A stretch of 64,000 nucleotides of DNA, taken from Psychroserpens luteus (GTDB lineage: Bacteria > Bacteroidota > Bacteroidia > Flavobacteriales > Flavobacteriaceae). Positions 46,345 to 56,846 of the stretch are shown piece after piece. The notes below the pieces were generated by a model. That model was not told where the DNA came from. It did not search any database and was given only the letters and a program-made list of their open reading frames with translations. Within the stretch, counting starts at the first letter, position 1, and each line of letters begins with the position of its first letter. The stretch lies in assembly GCF_015319355.1 (NCBI RefSeq), contig NZ_JADILU010000002.1:248001-312000 (forward strand), in the 5' to 3' direction. Position numbers and translations under genes: made by a program.

Positions 46345-48234
46345 ATGAAACATATTTTTTCGACTTTAGCCTTAGGAGCTTTGTTATTCTCTTGTGGAGG
46401 ATCAAAACCAACGGTTAATGATTTGGCAACTGCCAATCCAATTACAACTTCAATTAATTTATCTAAAGTAACAAATGATAAAGCACCAGTGACTATAAAT
46501 CCTGGTAGATTTACTGTAGAAACGGTAACTTATAGAATGCCAAAAGTAGTTCAAGGGACGTATTCAATTAGTGACTTTGGAAAATATATTGACGATTTTA
46601 AAGCTCTTGATTATAAAGGAGAAGAAATGAGTGTTACGAGAGTTGATGATAATACATGGACGATTGCCAACGCAACTAATCTTGACAAAATTGAGTACTT
46701 AGTTAATGATACTTTTGATCAAGAAGCAATAGGAGGTATTGGAGGAGAACAACCTTTTTCTCCAGCAGGAACAAACATAGAACCAGATAACTACGTATTA
46801 AATTTACATGGTTATATTGGTTATTTTGATTCTTTAAAAAATGTACAATACACATTAGATGTTACTGCACCAGCAAGTTTTGTTCGTACTTCTGCATTGC
46901 AAAACACAAATACAAAATCTAGTAGTGATGGCACACAAATCACAACGTCATATTTTGCACCACGTTATTTTGATATTACAGATAACCCAATGATGTATGG
47001 TAAGTTAGATGTTGAGGAGTTTATGGTTGGCGATATTAAAATTGTATTAAGCGTTTATTCTCCAAATAAATTACATACAGCAGCAAGTATGAAAGAGACC
47101 GTTTATAAAATGATGGAAGCTCAAAAATCATATTTGGGTGATGTGAATACAACTCCTCGTTATGATATTTATTTGTACTTGTCTGAGGGAAGTCCAGAGT
47201 CACCAAAAGGTTTTGGAGCCTTAGAACATCACACATCTACAGTGGTTGTTTTACATGAGCAATCAACCAAAGATCAATTGTCTGCAGCTATAATTGATGT
47301 TGTTGCACATGAGTTTTTTCATATTGTGACACCACTGTCTGTACATTCTGAAGATGTACATTATTTTGATTACAATGAGCCAACTTTCTCTAAACATTTA
47401 TGGATGTATGAAGGTGTGACAGAATACTTTGCTCAGCATTTTCAAGTGTATGAAGGTCTTGTAGATGCAGAAACATTCTATAACACAATGGATCAGAAAA
47501 TTAAAGGATCTATGCGTATGGATGACACGATGAGTTTTACTACAATGAGTGAAAATGTGATTGAAGAGTCTTATGCATCTAATTATTACAACGTTTATGA
47601 AAAAGGTGCTTTGATTGGAATGTGTATAGATATTATAATGCGTGAAGAGAGTAATGATAACAGAAGTATGTTATCATTAATGAAGGAGCTTTCTGCTAAA
47701 TATGGTAAAGAAAAACCATTTGTTGATGATAATTTAATAGCTGAAATTACTGCAATGACGTATCCATCTGTTGGAGAATTTCTAAATACACATGTTGTTG
47801 GGACAACACCTATTGACTATGCTAAGTTTTTTGAAAAAGTAGGAGTAGAGTATAAAGATGTAAAAGTAGAAACGTCTTATATACAAGATAATAACGGATT
47901 TATTTTTGATGGAGATCGCGAGAGATTAGTGATTTACTTTTCCGAAGGTGTAAAAAATAATAGTTTTTGGGCAGATCAAGGTGTGTTACCAGGAGATGTT
48001 ATTAAAACTGTTAATGGCGAAAAATTAACGGTTGTAAATGCTCAGGCAATGCTTGGTGCAATGTACCAATGGCAACCAGGACAAGAGATTAATGTTGTTT
48101 TAGATCGTGATGGTAAAGATGTTATTGTGAAAACGACATTGACTCAATCATACACAACGGTCAATAAACTTGTAGAAAATAAAAAAGCAACAGATGCTCA
48201 AGTTAAGTTAAGAAAAGCTTGGTTAAAAGGGTAG
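46345..48234 (+). CDS. M61-family metallopeptidase lipoprotein with PDZ domain
   Basis: 629 residues. The lipoprotein signal ends at C17 (LLFSCGG), so it is anchored in the envelope. Zinc ligands H322 and H326 (HEFFH) and E356 in MYEGVTEYF match the glycyl-aminopeptidase M61 family, which has an N-terminal beta domain (about 30-230). A C-terminal PDZ domain (DQGVLPGDVIKTVNGEKL) likely positions substrates. It probably trims peptides at the cell envelope. A strong terminator follows. Confidence 0.88.
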   Translation: MKHIFSTLALGALLFSCGGSKPTVNDLATANPITTSINLSKVTNDKAPVTINPGRFTVETVTYRMPKVVQGTYSISDFGKYIDDFKALDYKGEEMSVTRVDDNTWTIANATNLDKIEYLVNDTFDQEAIGGIGGEQPFSPAGTNIEPDNYVLNLHGYIGYFDSLKNVQYTLDVTAPASFVRTSALQNTNTKSSSDGTQITTSYFAPRYFDITDNPMMYGKLDVEEFMVGDIKIVLSVYSPNKLHTAASMKETVYKMMEAQKSYLGDVNTTPRYDIYLYLSEGSPESPKGFGALEHHTSTVVVLHEQSTKDQLSAAIIDVVAHEFFHIVTPLSVHSEDVHYFDYNEPTFSKHLWMYEGVTEYFAQHFQVYEGLVDAETFYNTMDQKIKGSMRMDDTMSFTTMSENVIEESYASNYYNVYEKGALIGMCIDIIMREESNDNRSMLSLMKELSAKYGKEKPFVDDNLIAEITAMTYPSVGEFLNTHVVGTTPIDYAKFFEKVGVEYKDVKVETSYIQDNNGFIFDGDRERLVIYFSEGVKNNSFWADQGVLPGDVIKTVNGEKLTVVNAQAMLGAMYQWQPGQEINVVLDRDGKDVIVKTTLTQSYTTVNKLVENKKATDAQVKLRKAWLKG

Positions 48235-48260
48235 TCGGTAATTTTTTTTGAAAATATATA

Positions 48261-48303
48261 AAGCTGATGAACATCAATGATTGATGTTTATCAGCTTTTT
48301 TTT
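48261..48303. terminator. Bidirectional terminator
   Basis: A 17-bp stem (AAGCTGATGAACATCAA / TTGATGTTTATCAGCTT, one wobble) with loop TGA and a run of T lies between the convergent M61 peptidase and GAF kinase genes. Confidence 0.85.
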
Positions 48304-48345
48304 ATACTATTTCTGAACTCATTTTTTTAAATTTTAATAATCATT

Positions 48346-49533
48346 CTATTTTAAAAGTGTAAAAGAAAACTTACTTCCTTTATCTTCTGTAGATTCAACA
48401 GTAATGTTCCCACCCAATTTCTCTACTAAATCTTTAACTGTACTTAAACCTATTCCAGTACTCGTTTTACCAAAGTCATTTTTAACGGTTTTAAAAATTT
48501 CAAAAATGTATGCTTGCTTATCTTTTGGGATTCCAATTCCGTTATCTATCACACTAAATTGATGTTTAAATAAATTTGATTTGTATGTGATTTCTACCAG
48601 TCGTTTTGACTTATCGTTATATTTTAAAGCGTTATCTACTAGGTTTATCAAAATTTGAGACAAAGCAGCTTTATTTACATTGTTAACAATTAGTCCTTTT
48701 GGGAATTTTAATTCGTCTGTTTTAGAGATGAGAATTTGTTTTATGTCTTCGGAAAGCTCATCAAGATTAACATCCTCACGTTTTGATTTTAATAATTCAT
48801 CTGCTTTATAATGTATTAAAATTCCGTCAATATAATCTTTAAGTATTGATGTAGACTCTTCGATGTAGGCTAAGTATTCTTTAGAATCACCAGATAGATT
48901 GTCTTTGTTGTCATCACGTAATAAACTGGTAAGCGAAATAATATTTGCTAAAGGTGATTTTAAATCGTGTGATACATGACTGGCAAACGACTTTAATTTT
49001 TTATTACGTTTTTCTAATTCTAGTTTCGCCTTTTCGAGTATTGCGTTTTTTTTCCTGAGCTCAAAAAGATTAATCACCTGCTGACTCAAAATCTTTAATG
49101 CATCAATTTGATTGTCATCAAGAACTCTAGGCTTGTAATCAAAGACACAAATACTACCAAGGTTATAACCTTCTGGATTAATTAAAGGCATACCTGCATA
49201 AAATATGGCTTCAAGATCTGTAACCAATGGATTATCTATAAAACGCTCATCTAAACGAGCATCTTCTACAATTAAAATTTCGTCTTGTAAAATAGCATGT
49301 CCACAAAAAGAAATGTCTCTTGGAGATTCGTTAAATGGGATTCCATGATGTGATTTAAAGAAATTTCGATTTTCATCAAGAACTGTAATTAAAGAAATAG
49401 GAACATCGCAAATATTAGCTATCAATTTGGTGATATTGTCGTAATCAATTTCTGGAAGTGTATCTAAGATATTGTAAGACTTTACAGCATCTAGACGCTG
49501 TAGCTCATTTTTAGGGAATTTTGGGCTTTGCAT
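48346..49533 (-). CDS. GAF-domain sensor histidine kinase
   Basis: 395 residues, no membrane helix, so cytoplasmic. A GAF domain (about 1-165, with DISFCGHAILQDEILIVEDA) is followed by a coiled linker, the phosphoacceptor motif SHVSHDLKSPLANI, and an ATPase domain (NLVDNALKYND, DNGIGIP, GIGLSTVKDLVEKLGG). GAF input of this kind often senses small molecules or light. No response regulator is adjacent. Confidence 0.9.
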   Translation of the reverse strand: MQSPKFPKNELQRLDAVKSYNILDTLPEIDYDNITKLIANICDVPISLITVLDENRNFFKSHHGIPFNESPRDISFCGHAILQDEILIVEDARLDERFIDNPLVTDLEAIFYAGMPLINPEGYNLGSICVFDYKPRVLDDNQIDALKILSQQVINLFELRKKNAILEKAKLELEKRNKKLKSFASHVSHDLKSPLANIISLTSLLRDDNKDNLSGDSKEYLAYIEESTSILKDYIDGILIHYKADELLKSKREDVNLDELSEDIKQILISKTDELKFPKGLIVNNVNKAALSQILINLVDNALKYNDKSKRLVEITYKSNLFKHQFSVIDNGIGIPKDKQAYIFEIFKTVKNDFGKTSTGIGLSTVKDLVEKLGGNITVESTEDKGSKFSFTLLK

Positions 49534-49596
49534 ATTGTGAGTTAATTTGCTATCAAATTAGTTACGTAAAAAATAGTTGATTGGTTTTGTTTAATT

Positions 49597-50361
49597 TTAA
49601 AATCCTTCAAAAACACCTAGTCCAAATAGAGCAAAATCGTATTTTACAGGATCGTTAGGATCTAGTTTTCGTAAGGCTGTATCAAGTTCTAAAAGCGCTT
49701 TGCCATCATTTTGTTTGCGTTTTAAGAGTTTTAATTTTCTAGCTACGTTTCCAGAATGTACATCTAAAGGACAAGATAAAAGCGCAGGAGAAATGCTTTT
49801 CCAAATCCCAAAATCTACACCATTGTTATCCTGTCGTACCATCCATCGTAAATACATGTTGATTCTTTTTGCTGCAGAATTTTTAAGAGGATCGCTCACA
49901 TGTTTTTTCGTACGATCTAAATGGTCAATCTCAAAAAAGATGTTTTTAAAATTGTGGATAGAATGCTGAAGATTTTTTTCTTCGGAAACATTAGTAAATA
50001 CACCTTCCAGTCCGTTGTGAGAGGTATAGATATGTTTCAAGCTTTTTATAAACTGAACCAAATCGTTGCCATTAAAGGTTCTATGAACAAAAGGAAGCAA
50101 TTTTTCTAAATCTGTTTCTTCGTGATTTATGATGAAATCGTGAGGCGATTGATCGAGAAAGTTCATCATTTTATTAGCATTATTGATGATGCTTTTACGA
50201 TTTCCCCAAGCAATAGTTGCAGTTAAAAAACCTGAAATTTCAATATCTTCCTTTTTAGAAAACTGATGCGGAATTTGAATAGGGTCACTCTCAATAAATC
50301 TAGGATGATTGTATTGCTCTACTTTAGTATCTAGAAATTCTTTGAGGTCTTTTTTATTCAA
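49597..50361 (-). CDS. TIGR02757-family protein
   Basis: 254 residues matching the TIGR02757 pattern: TATIAWGNRKSIINNANKM, RTFNGNDLVQF, LRWMVRQDNNGVDFGIW and LDVHSGNVARKLKLLKRKQN. It is a broadly distributed protein of unknown function with a helical, DNA-glycosylase-like flavour. It is single and without membrane features. A TTCCGAAG word lies inside at 49980. Confidence 0.85.
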   Translation of the reverse strand: MNKKDLKEFLDTKVEQYNHPRFIESDPIQIPHQFSKKEDIEISGFLTATIAWGNRKSIINNANKMMNFLDQSPHDFIINHEETDLEKLLPFVHRTFNGNDLVQFIKSLKHIYTSHNGLEGVFTNVSEEKNLQHSIHNFKNIFFEIDHLDRTKKHVSDPLKNSAAKRINMYLRWMVRQDNNGVDFGIWKSISPALLSCPLDVHSGNVARKLKLLKRKQNDGKALLELDTALRKLDPNDPVKYDFALFGLGVFEGF

Positions 50362-50438
50362 GCGGTTTTAATTTATAATAAACAAAATTAAGTTTCTTTA
50401 TGTCATGAAACAATAATAATTATTACTTAAAATTCTAG

Positions 50439-50446
50439 TATTTTTG
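50439..50446 (+). promoter_or_regulatory. -7 promoter box TATTTTTG
   Basis: It matches TAnnTTTG, 19 bases before ATG 50465. It rules out a start at TTG 50444, which is inside the box. Confidence 0.55.
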
Positions 50447-50464
50447 TCACACAAACTAATTTTT

Positions 50465-50920
50465 ATGAAATCTTTAATATACACTTTCGCTTTAGTATTT
50501 TTAATGTTGTTCTCTTGTGAACGTGTTAAAAACAAAACCCAAGAAACCATAAATGCTGGAGGAGAAGTCGTTGGTAAATCTGCAACAGAGTTTGTTGAAG
50601 GAATTTCAGAAGGCATTGATAAAACTCTAGAATCCAAAATAGAATTGTCTCATGATTTAATAAAAAAGGGTTTGTCAACAGGAAAATTTGAAATCTCAGA
50701 CAACCCATTAGGAGGTAAAGATAATTTACTCACACTGTATCTTATTTTTGATCAAGATTTTGATGGAATTCTACAAGTCAAGGTTTTTGATAAAAATGGA
50801 TTGGAGACAGGTCGTGCTAAATTAGAAGTCAAAGATGTTGGTGGTCACGCCAATTATTTTGATTTTACTTTTGGTAAACGCGTTGAAATAGAGGCTAGGA
50901 GTTTGATTGTTGTGGAGTAG
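50465..50920 (+). CDS. Small lipoprotein, unknown function
   Basis: 151 residues with a lipoprotein signal (TFALVFLMLFSCERV; Cys about residue 17). A helical stretch (EGISEGIDKTLESKIELSHD) precedes a beta-rich C-terminal domain (LTLYLIFDQDFDGILQVKVF). The next gene, for another exported protein, starts 18 bases after its stop. Start chosen from the promoter box. Confidence 0.65.
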   Translation: MKSLIYTFALVFLMLFSCERVKNKTQETINAGGEVVGKSATEFVEGISEGIDKTLESKIELSHDLIKKGLSTGKFEISDNPLGGKDNLLTLYLIFDQDFDGILQVKVFDKNGLETGRAKLEVKDVGGHANYFDFTFGKRVEIEARSLIVVE

Positions 50921-50937
50921 TCTTTGAAATTTGATTA

Positions 50938-51363
<426 letters not shown>

Positions 51364-51388
51364 TTTCTAAAGCATAAAACTTAAATAA

Positions 51389-52051
51389 TTACCCAACAAT
51401 CTTCCCATCAACCATTGTCAATTTTCGGTCTGCCATATCTGCTAATTCTTCGTTGTGAGTAACGATAACAAAGGTTTGACCAAATTCATCACGGAGTTTA
51501 AAAAAGAGATTGTGAAGGTTTTCGGCAGATTCACTGTCTAAATTCCCAGAAGGTTCATCTGCAAAAATCAAACTTGGGTTGTTAACTAAAGCTCTGGCTA
51601 CTGCAACACGTTGTTGTTCACCTCCAGATAATTCATTTGGTTTATGATGGTATCGATGTGATAATCCAAGGTAGTCTAATAATTCTTTAGCGCGTTTTTC
51701 GGCTTCCAACTGCGATTTTCCGAAGATAAAAGCAGGAATACATACATTCTCTAAAGCTGTAAATTCTGGTAATAATTGGTGAAACTGAAATATAAAACCA
51801 ATATGCTCGTTTCTGAATTTTGCTAAAGCCTTATCTCCCAATTGCGGAATAGAAACCTCATTAATCACCAATTCACTAGAGTTGTTTTTTTCAATTTGAT
51901 CTAGTGTACCAATAATTTGAAGTAAAGTGGTTTTTCCAGCACCAGAAGCGCCAACAATAGATACAACTTCGCCTTTTGAAATATTTAAATCTACACCTTT
52001 TAAGACGTGTAAATCACCGTAATATTTATGAATGTTTTTTGCTTTAATCAT
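51389..52051 (-). CDS. ABC transporter ATP-binding protein, LolD-like
   Basis: 220 residues. Walker [22 protein letters not shown] loop, signature [19 protein letters not shown] and Walker [10 protein letters not shown] are intact. The sequence resembles LolD/MacB-type ATPases that energise lipoprotein or export permeases. No permease gene is adjacent. It is 50 bases downstream of the DUF5916 gene. Confidence 0.85.
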   Translation of the reverse strand: MIKAKNIHKYYGDLHVLKGVDLNISKGEVVSIVGASGAGKTTLLQIIGTLDQIEKNNSSELVINEVSIPQLGDKALAKFRNEHIGFIFQFHQLLPEFTALENVCIPAFIFGKSQLEAEKRAKELLDYLGLSHRYHHKPNELSGGEQQRVAVARALVNNPSLIFADEPSGNLDSESAENLHNLFFKLRDEFGQTFVIVTHNEELADMADRKLTMVDGKIVG

Positions 52052-52101
52052 CTAGTAGAAATGAATTTCGAAAATACTACTTTAATCTGAATTATCGTAA
52101 A

Positions 52102-54603
52102 TTATAAAAAACGAGAATGTCTTTGATTAGTTTGTGATAGACTACTTAGTTTATTCGCATTATTATCTTTCTTTTTAAAGATGCCTTTAACATTGTTATA
52201 ATCTATAAAATATTGAAGTCTCAAAGAAAAAGAATGTAATACTGGTTGGTCAAAAAGGTTGTTTACACTTTTGCTATAATTTATTGTAGCATCTCTATCT
52301 CTATTAAATAATTGATTTCGATATAAGGCAGTTAAAAAACTTCCTGGTGCAAATTGCCATGTGTAGTTTAAATCTAAATTCCATGTGCTAAAGTTGACAT
52401 TAGAGCTGTCTAAATCTAAACTTTCATATGTGTTTTCTGTGTTTTGGAGTTGGCCATTTTCTTGTAAAAAATAAACCTCATTCTCATAATCAACAACAGA
52501 CCAATAGTTTCTAAATGTTAAGCCTAAAGAATGAAACGGATTAAAATTATAATTACCTCTCACTTGATTTACAATGGTTGTTTGGTCACGTTGTCCAAAT
52601 ACAATCTCATCATCTAAATCATTAGAGTTATTGGCATAACCTCTGTCTTTAAATACTTTATTGATGTCAAAAGAATAGATGACTAAAAACTTATCGCTTA
52701 TTCTAACTCTAGGATCTATTCCTATCCAAAATTCTTTAGTGTCTCTGTCATCTTCAAAAAATAAAACGCCTCCAACATTAATATCGTATGCAAAAACGTT
52801 GTTGTAATTAGATGAAAAATATGCGCTTCCGTTAACACGATTTTCATAGACGAAAAAACGGTTATCTTCTCTGGCTTCAAAATAATCGTATTGCTTTCCT
52901 GCAAGAATATTTAGACTTGCACCAAAACCGTGTAATTTTTCTTTCAGCTGAAAGTTGATGTTTCCACCAAATCCAAATCCAGTAAATGCACCAGGATCTG
53001 CTAATCTAGTGTAGTTGATGTAAGTGCTCCAGCTTCTGCTGATGTAATTTTTAGTTGGCTCAAAAATTTGATGGCTAAAATCAACTCCAAAATTATTGTA
53101 GTTGTTTCTGTAAATAAGTCCTAAATCATTAATATCGTATTTTGTATCTGCATAGCTGTGATCAAAACTATATCTATAATTTCCATGAATTTTTCTAGCC
53201 ATAAAAAACGTGCTCAAACCTGTAGATGTTTCTTCTGCTAGGTTAACATTACTCATTTTAGCTTGACCATATAAATTGTATGTATTTTTTTTATTAGTAA
53301 TATCTGCAACCAATGCAGTGACATTTGCATCTCTAAAATGACCGTTTCTTGACACATTAGTATTGACTAAACTTATAGATGAATTTTGGTTAAATTGTTG
53401 ATCTAAAACCAAAATATTGTAATTAGAGAGTGGTTCTACAACTTGCTCCCTATATTCTCCAGTAATGGTATCTCTGGTTGTGGCGAATGTTTTTTCTGTA
53501 ATGGCATTAAAAAAGCCAATCCCTAAACCTTTTTTTGTACGACCAGAAACTTTAGCTGCATTTAAAACTTTTACCGTATTTGGTTGATCTGTAGTAACTT
53601 CATTGTCATTTAGAGAAACACTTCCAACAGGTCTGCTACCTACACGTCTTGAGAAGAATAAATCTCCTTTGCTAAATAGGTCAACACCTTCGGTGAAAAA
53701 TTGACGTTGCTCAGAAAAAGTCTGCTCAAATGGACCTAAGTTTAATGATAAATTATCAAAACCTGCCTGACTAAAATCTGGTACAAGTGTCATATCAAGT
53801 GTGAAATTCTCTGTGATACCATATTTAACATCTAAACCAAATTTCAAATCGGTTTCTGTATTACCATCAAAGCTATTTATGATTCCTGTAGAAAACGGGT
53901 AGAAAGCCAGTCGAGTAGGAGGTTCAATGTTTTTAATTCCTGTGAGTTCTCCATGATACAAGCCAATATTACCCTTAGTGATATCTATGGTGTTCCATGT
54001 GTATTGTGAACGATGACGTCTAAACTGTCTGTGAAATTGAATTCCCCAAGTTTGTACTTCCTGGTTAGAAAATCGTAAACAGCGGTAAGGTATTTCCATC
54101 TCTACAACCCAACCATCATCATTAATTTTCACTTTACTATCCCAAACCGCATTCCATCCAAAATCTTCACCATTACTTGGTGTTCCAACAGCATCTGCTT
54201 GAGTTCCTGAGCTAAACACAAAAAACTCGGTATCGTTTTGAGCATCGTTGTTTGGGTTTAATATGAGTCCGAAAAAATCCGATTGTCCAAAATCATCTCT
54301 ACTCGTGAGTTGGCTCATTATTTTTGAAGGATCATCATACAAATATGCAGCGACGTAAATCGCTTTATCATCATACGTCATTTTTACAATGGTGCGATTT
54401 TCAAGAGAATCTTTAACACCAGCATCTGGTCTAAACTGTGTAAACCCTTTGGCTTCTTGTGCGGTTTGCCAAACAGCATCATCTAATATTCCATCTATTT
54501 TTGGAGGTGTAGACGTTCTTTCTATTTGGAGTTGTTTTTTTTCTTGAGCATGAGAGAATACACTCAATAATAAAAGGACAGCAAGTAGTGATCGAAAATT
54601 CAT
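52102..54603 (-). CDS. DUF5916 outer-membrane protein with CBM9-like domain
   Basis: 833 residues. A signal peptide is followed by a beta-sandwich (about 25-190, IERTSTPPKIDGILDDAVW, FTQFRPDAG) resembling the CBM9-like carbohydrate-binding fold and a long beta-barrel region of DUF5916. Likely an outer-membrane protein that binds or handles glycans; direct evidence is lacking. The C-terminus ends in a charged segment (KGIFKKKDNNANKLSSL). Confidence 0.8.
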   Translation of the reverse strand: MNFRSLLAVLLLLSVFSHAQEKKQLQIERTSTPPKIDGILDDAVWQTAQEAKGFTQFRPDAGVKDSLENRTIVKMTYDDKAIYVAAYLYDDPSKIMSQLTSRDDFGQSDFFGLILNPNNDAQNDTEFFVFSSGTQADAVGTPSNGEDFGWNAVWDSKVKINDDGWVVEMEIPYRCLRFSNQEVQTWGIQFHRQFRRHRSQYTWNTIDITKGNIGLYHGELTGIKNIEPPTRLAFYPFSTGIINSFDGNTETDLKFGLDVKYGITENFTLDMTLVPDFSQAGFDNLSLNLGPFEQTFSEQRQFFTEGVDLFSKGDLFFSRRVGSRPVGSVSLNDNEVTTDQPNTVKVLNAAKVSGRTKKGLGIGFFNAITEKTFATTRDTITGEYREQVVEPLSNYNILVLDQQFNQNSSISLVNTNVSRNGHFRDANVTALVADITNKKNTYNLYGQAKMSNVNLAEETSTGLSTFFMARKIHGNYRYSFDHSYADTKYDINDLGLIYRNNYNNFGVDFSHQIFEPTKNYISRSWSTYINYTRLADPGAFTGFGFGGNINFQLKEKLHGFGASLNILAGKQYDYFEAREDNRFFVYENRVNGSAYFSSNYNNVFAYDINVGGVLFFEDDRDTKEFWIGIDPRVRISDKFLVIYSFDINKVFKDRGYANNSNDLDDEIVFGQRDQTTIVNQVRGNYNFNPFHSLGLTFRNYWSVVDYENEVYFLQENGQLQNTENTYESLDLDSSNVNFSTWNLDLNYTWQFAPGSFLTALYRNQLFNRDRDATINYSKSVNNLFDQPVLHSFSLRLQYFIDYNNVKGIFKKKDNNANKLSSLSQTNQRHSRFL

Positions 54604-54818
54604 TGATTTATTGATTGATGATTAGTGTCTTGTTTCAATAAAGACACCAAAAAAATTAGCTTGTTACAGTCAGGTTTTTACAAATCTAATTATGAAAGAG
54701 CTTAATTTTCATAAACAAACGTTAAAATGAACGTTATTGTTACTGTTAAGACAACATAAGTGTAAGTTTTGTGTGATTTTTTTTACTTACTTTTATTAAA
54801 AATAAACTCAATTAGACA

Positions 54819-55415
54819 ATGCCATATAAAAATTTTGAAGAATATAACATGCAAGTTACAGATGACGTTAAACAACGTTACAAACAAATTATTGAAGATT
54901 TAGGAGAAGATACAAAGCGAGAAGGCTTATTAAAAACACCAGAACGCGCTTCTAAAGCGATGCAGTTTTTAACGCAAGGTTACAATCAAGATGCTGCCGA
55001 AATCCTCAAAGGAGCCATGTTCAAAGAATCTTATAATGATATGGTTATTGTAAAAGACATTGAGTTGTATTCTCTTTGCGAGCACCATATTCTTCCTTTC
55101 TTCGGAAAAGCGCACATCGCATACATTCCTAACGGACACATTGTTGGTTTAAGTAAATTACCAAGAATTGTAGATGTTTTTGCTCGCAGACTCCAGGTAC
55201 AAGAACGACTCACACATCAAATTTTAGATTGTATTAATGATACATTAAAACCAGCAGGAGTTGCAGTCGTTATTGAAGCATCGCATATGTGTATGATGAT
55301 GAGAGGTGTTCAAAAACAGAATTCAGTAACCACAACATCAGGCTTTAGAGGTGCTTTTGAAAATATAGAAACCAGAACCGAATTTCTAAACCTGATCAAC
55401 GCTAAGTTGTCATAA
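54819..55415 (+). CDS. folE: GTP cyclohydrolase I
   Basis: A 198-residue enzyme for the first step of folate and tetrahydrobiopterin synthesis, GTP to dihydroneopterin triphosphate. Zinc ligands C87, H90 and C158 correspond to E. coli C110, H113 and C181; [20 protein letters not shown] and [10 protein letters not shown] are typical. The start [10 protein letters not shown] gives a longer N-terminal helix than some relatives; M11 (54849) is an alternative. It is transcribed with a small membrane protein gene downstream (53 bases). Confidence 0.95.
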   Translation: MPYKNFEEYNMQVTDDVKQRYKQIIEDLGEDTKREGLLKTPERASKAMQFLTQGYNQDAAEILKGAMFKESYNDMVIVKDIELYSLCEHHILPFFGKAHIAYIPNGHIVGLSKLPRIVDVFARRLQVQERLTHQILDCINDTLKPAGVAVVIEASHMCMMMRGVQKQNSVTTTSGFRGAFENIETRTEFLNLINAKLS

Positions 55416-55468
55416 TTTTAACTTTGGAATGTTATTTGCTTTAGATTAAGTAAATTACAATACAATTT

Positions 55469-55765
55469 ATGACATTAGAAAACACATCAAAAACTAAAAA
55501 ATTAGCATTAGGTCTTTTATTTGACGCCTTAGGTTACGTCTCTTTTATTTTTCCACCATTTGATTTTGTTTGGGCACCAGCATCTGCATGGTTAATGACC
55601 AAACTTTATAAAGGTAGAAAAGGAAAAATAGCTGCAGCCATATCATTCGTCGAGGAAGCTTTGCCATTTTTTGACGTTATCCCAACATTTACACTCATGT
55701 GGTTATATACGTTTGTTTTTTCTTCGGAAAAAGGGAAGGAAGAGACTATTATTGATATAAATTAA
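55469..55765 (+). CDS. Small membrane protein, unknown
   Basis: 98 residues with two or three hydrophobic segments (ALGLLFDALGYVSFIFPPF, LPFFDVIPTFTLMWLYTFVF). Ends acidic. No recognised family. Same strand as folE; an internal TTCCGAAG word is at 55722. Confidence 0.6.
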   Translation: MTLENTSKTKKLALGLLFDALGYVSFIFPPFDFVWAPASAWLMTKLYKGRKGKIAAAISFVEEALPFFDVIPTFTLMWLYTFVFSSEKGKEETIIDIN

Positions 55766-55797
55766 AATGAAGTAAATATCTTAAACAATTTTATTTT

Positions 55798-56751
55798 ATG
55801 AATTATAGTAAAAACCTCAAAGAACACCTTGAAAAATGGTTCAGTAAATTACGTAATTCAAACTTGAAATTATTTCATGTAGAATTAAAATTATTACTTG
55901 ACAATATTGAGTCTAATCAATTAGCTTATTCAATTATAAGAGAAGCTATTTCAAAATGGTCAATTTCTTCGAATGAACTAAGCCGAATATCTGACAATTT
56001 ACATTATGATTTTTATCAACAAAAATTTGAAAATTCAGAAAACAGAGCTGCATTTTGTTATCAGCTTTGTCATTATTTGGTTAAAAAAAATAATTATGAA
56101 TTAAATTATAATGAAGATTTTGGAGGTAATGACTATAAGGAAACTCAAAATAATGTTAGTAAAGATTTAATTCTGCCTTTTATCGATTATATAATAAGTG
56201 TGCTTGAAGAAAGTAATTCTGTTTTATATCTGCTTGAAAAGTATAAAAAAAGGACAGAGTGGTTTACCCATGAAGAAATTTATACTAACTACGGAATTCT
56301 TGAAAAAGGATATGAAGATTATCTAGAAGATGACTTGAGAAAATTTTTATTTGATCAAGGAATTGAATACCCGTTTTCTACTCCAAAATCTCCTTCTGGA
56401 CGAGTAGATATAGTAGGTAATATAAATACAGAAGATCCATTGATTATAGAAATAAAAATAATTGATAAATCCAAAGGTTACGGAAAAAACCGCATAAAAA
56501 GTGGGTTATCTCAAATAATAGATTACACAGATAAATTTCATAAAAATCAAGGTTTTTTAGTCATCTTTAATTTTGATAATCTCGAAATTAACATCAACCT
56601 AGATGATGACAATGAGTTTTACCCTCCAAATCTTGTACTAAATAATAAAAATTACTATTTCATAATCATAAATATGAATTTAGAGATACCAGCAAGTAAA
56701 AGAGGTAAAAGAAAAATCATGAATTTGACTATTGCAGATTTAGTAGATTAA
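55798..56751 (+). CDS. PD-(D/E)XK nuclease-like protein
   Basis: 317 residues without signal peptide. The N-terminal half is helical, unassigned and unusually Asn/Tyr/Lys-rich. The C-terminal half shows a PD-(D/E)XK nuclease core: D204 in SGRVDIVG, E218-x-K220 in IIEIKI and Q239 in LSQIIDYTDKFHKNQG. Such cores occur in restriction and defence nucleases and in recombination proteins. It is a stand-alone gene, possibly transcribed on from the folE unit. Defence function is inferred only from fold. Confidence 0.7.
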   Translation: MNYSKNLKEHLEKWFSKLRNSNLKLFHVELKLLLDNIESNQLAYSIIREAISKWSISSNELSRISDNLHYDFYQQKFENSENRAAFCYQLCHYLVKKNNYELNYNEDFGGNDYKETQNNVSKDLILPFIDYIISVLEESNSVLYLLEKYKKRTEWFTHEEIYTNYGILEKGYEDYLEDDLRKFLFDQGIEYPFSTPKSPSGRVDIVGNINTEDPLIIEIKIIDKSKGYGKNRIKSGLSQIIDYTDKFHKNQGFLVIFNFDNLEININLDDDNEFYPPNLVLNNKNYYFIIINMNLEIPASKRGKRKIMNLTIADLVD

Positions 56752-56846
56752 AGTTCTCTTTAACAAACAGTCTTCTAAATCAAGATTCAATTGTGAATGA
56801 AACTACAATATTTGTTTTATACTAGAGTTTAATATGATAAAAAATA

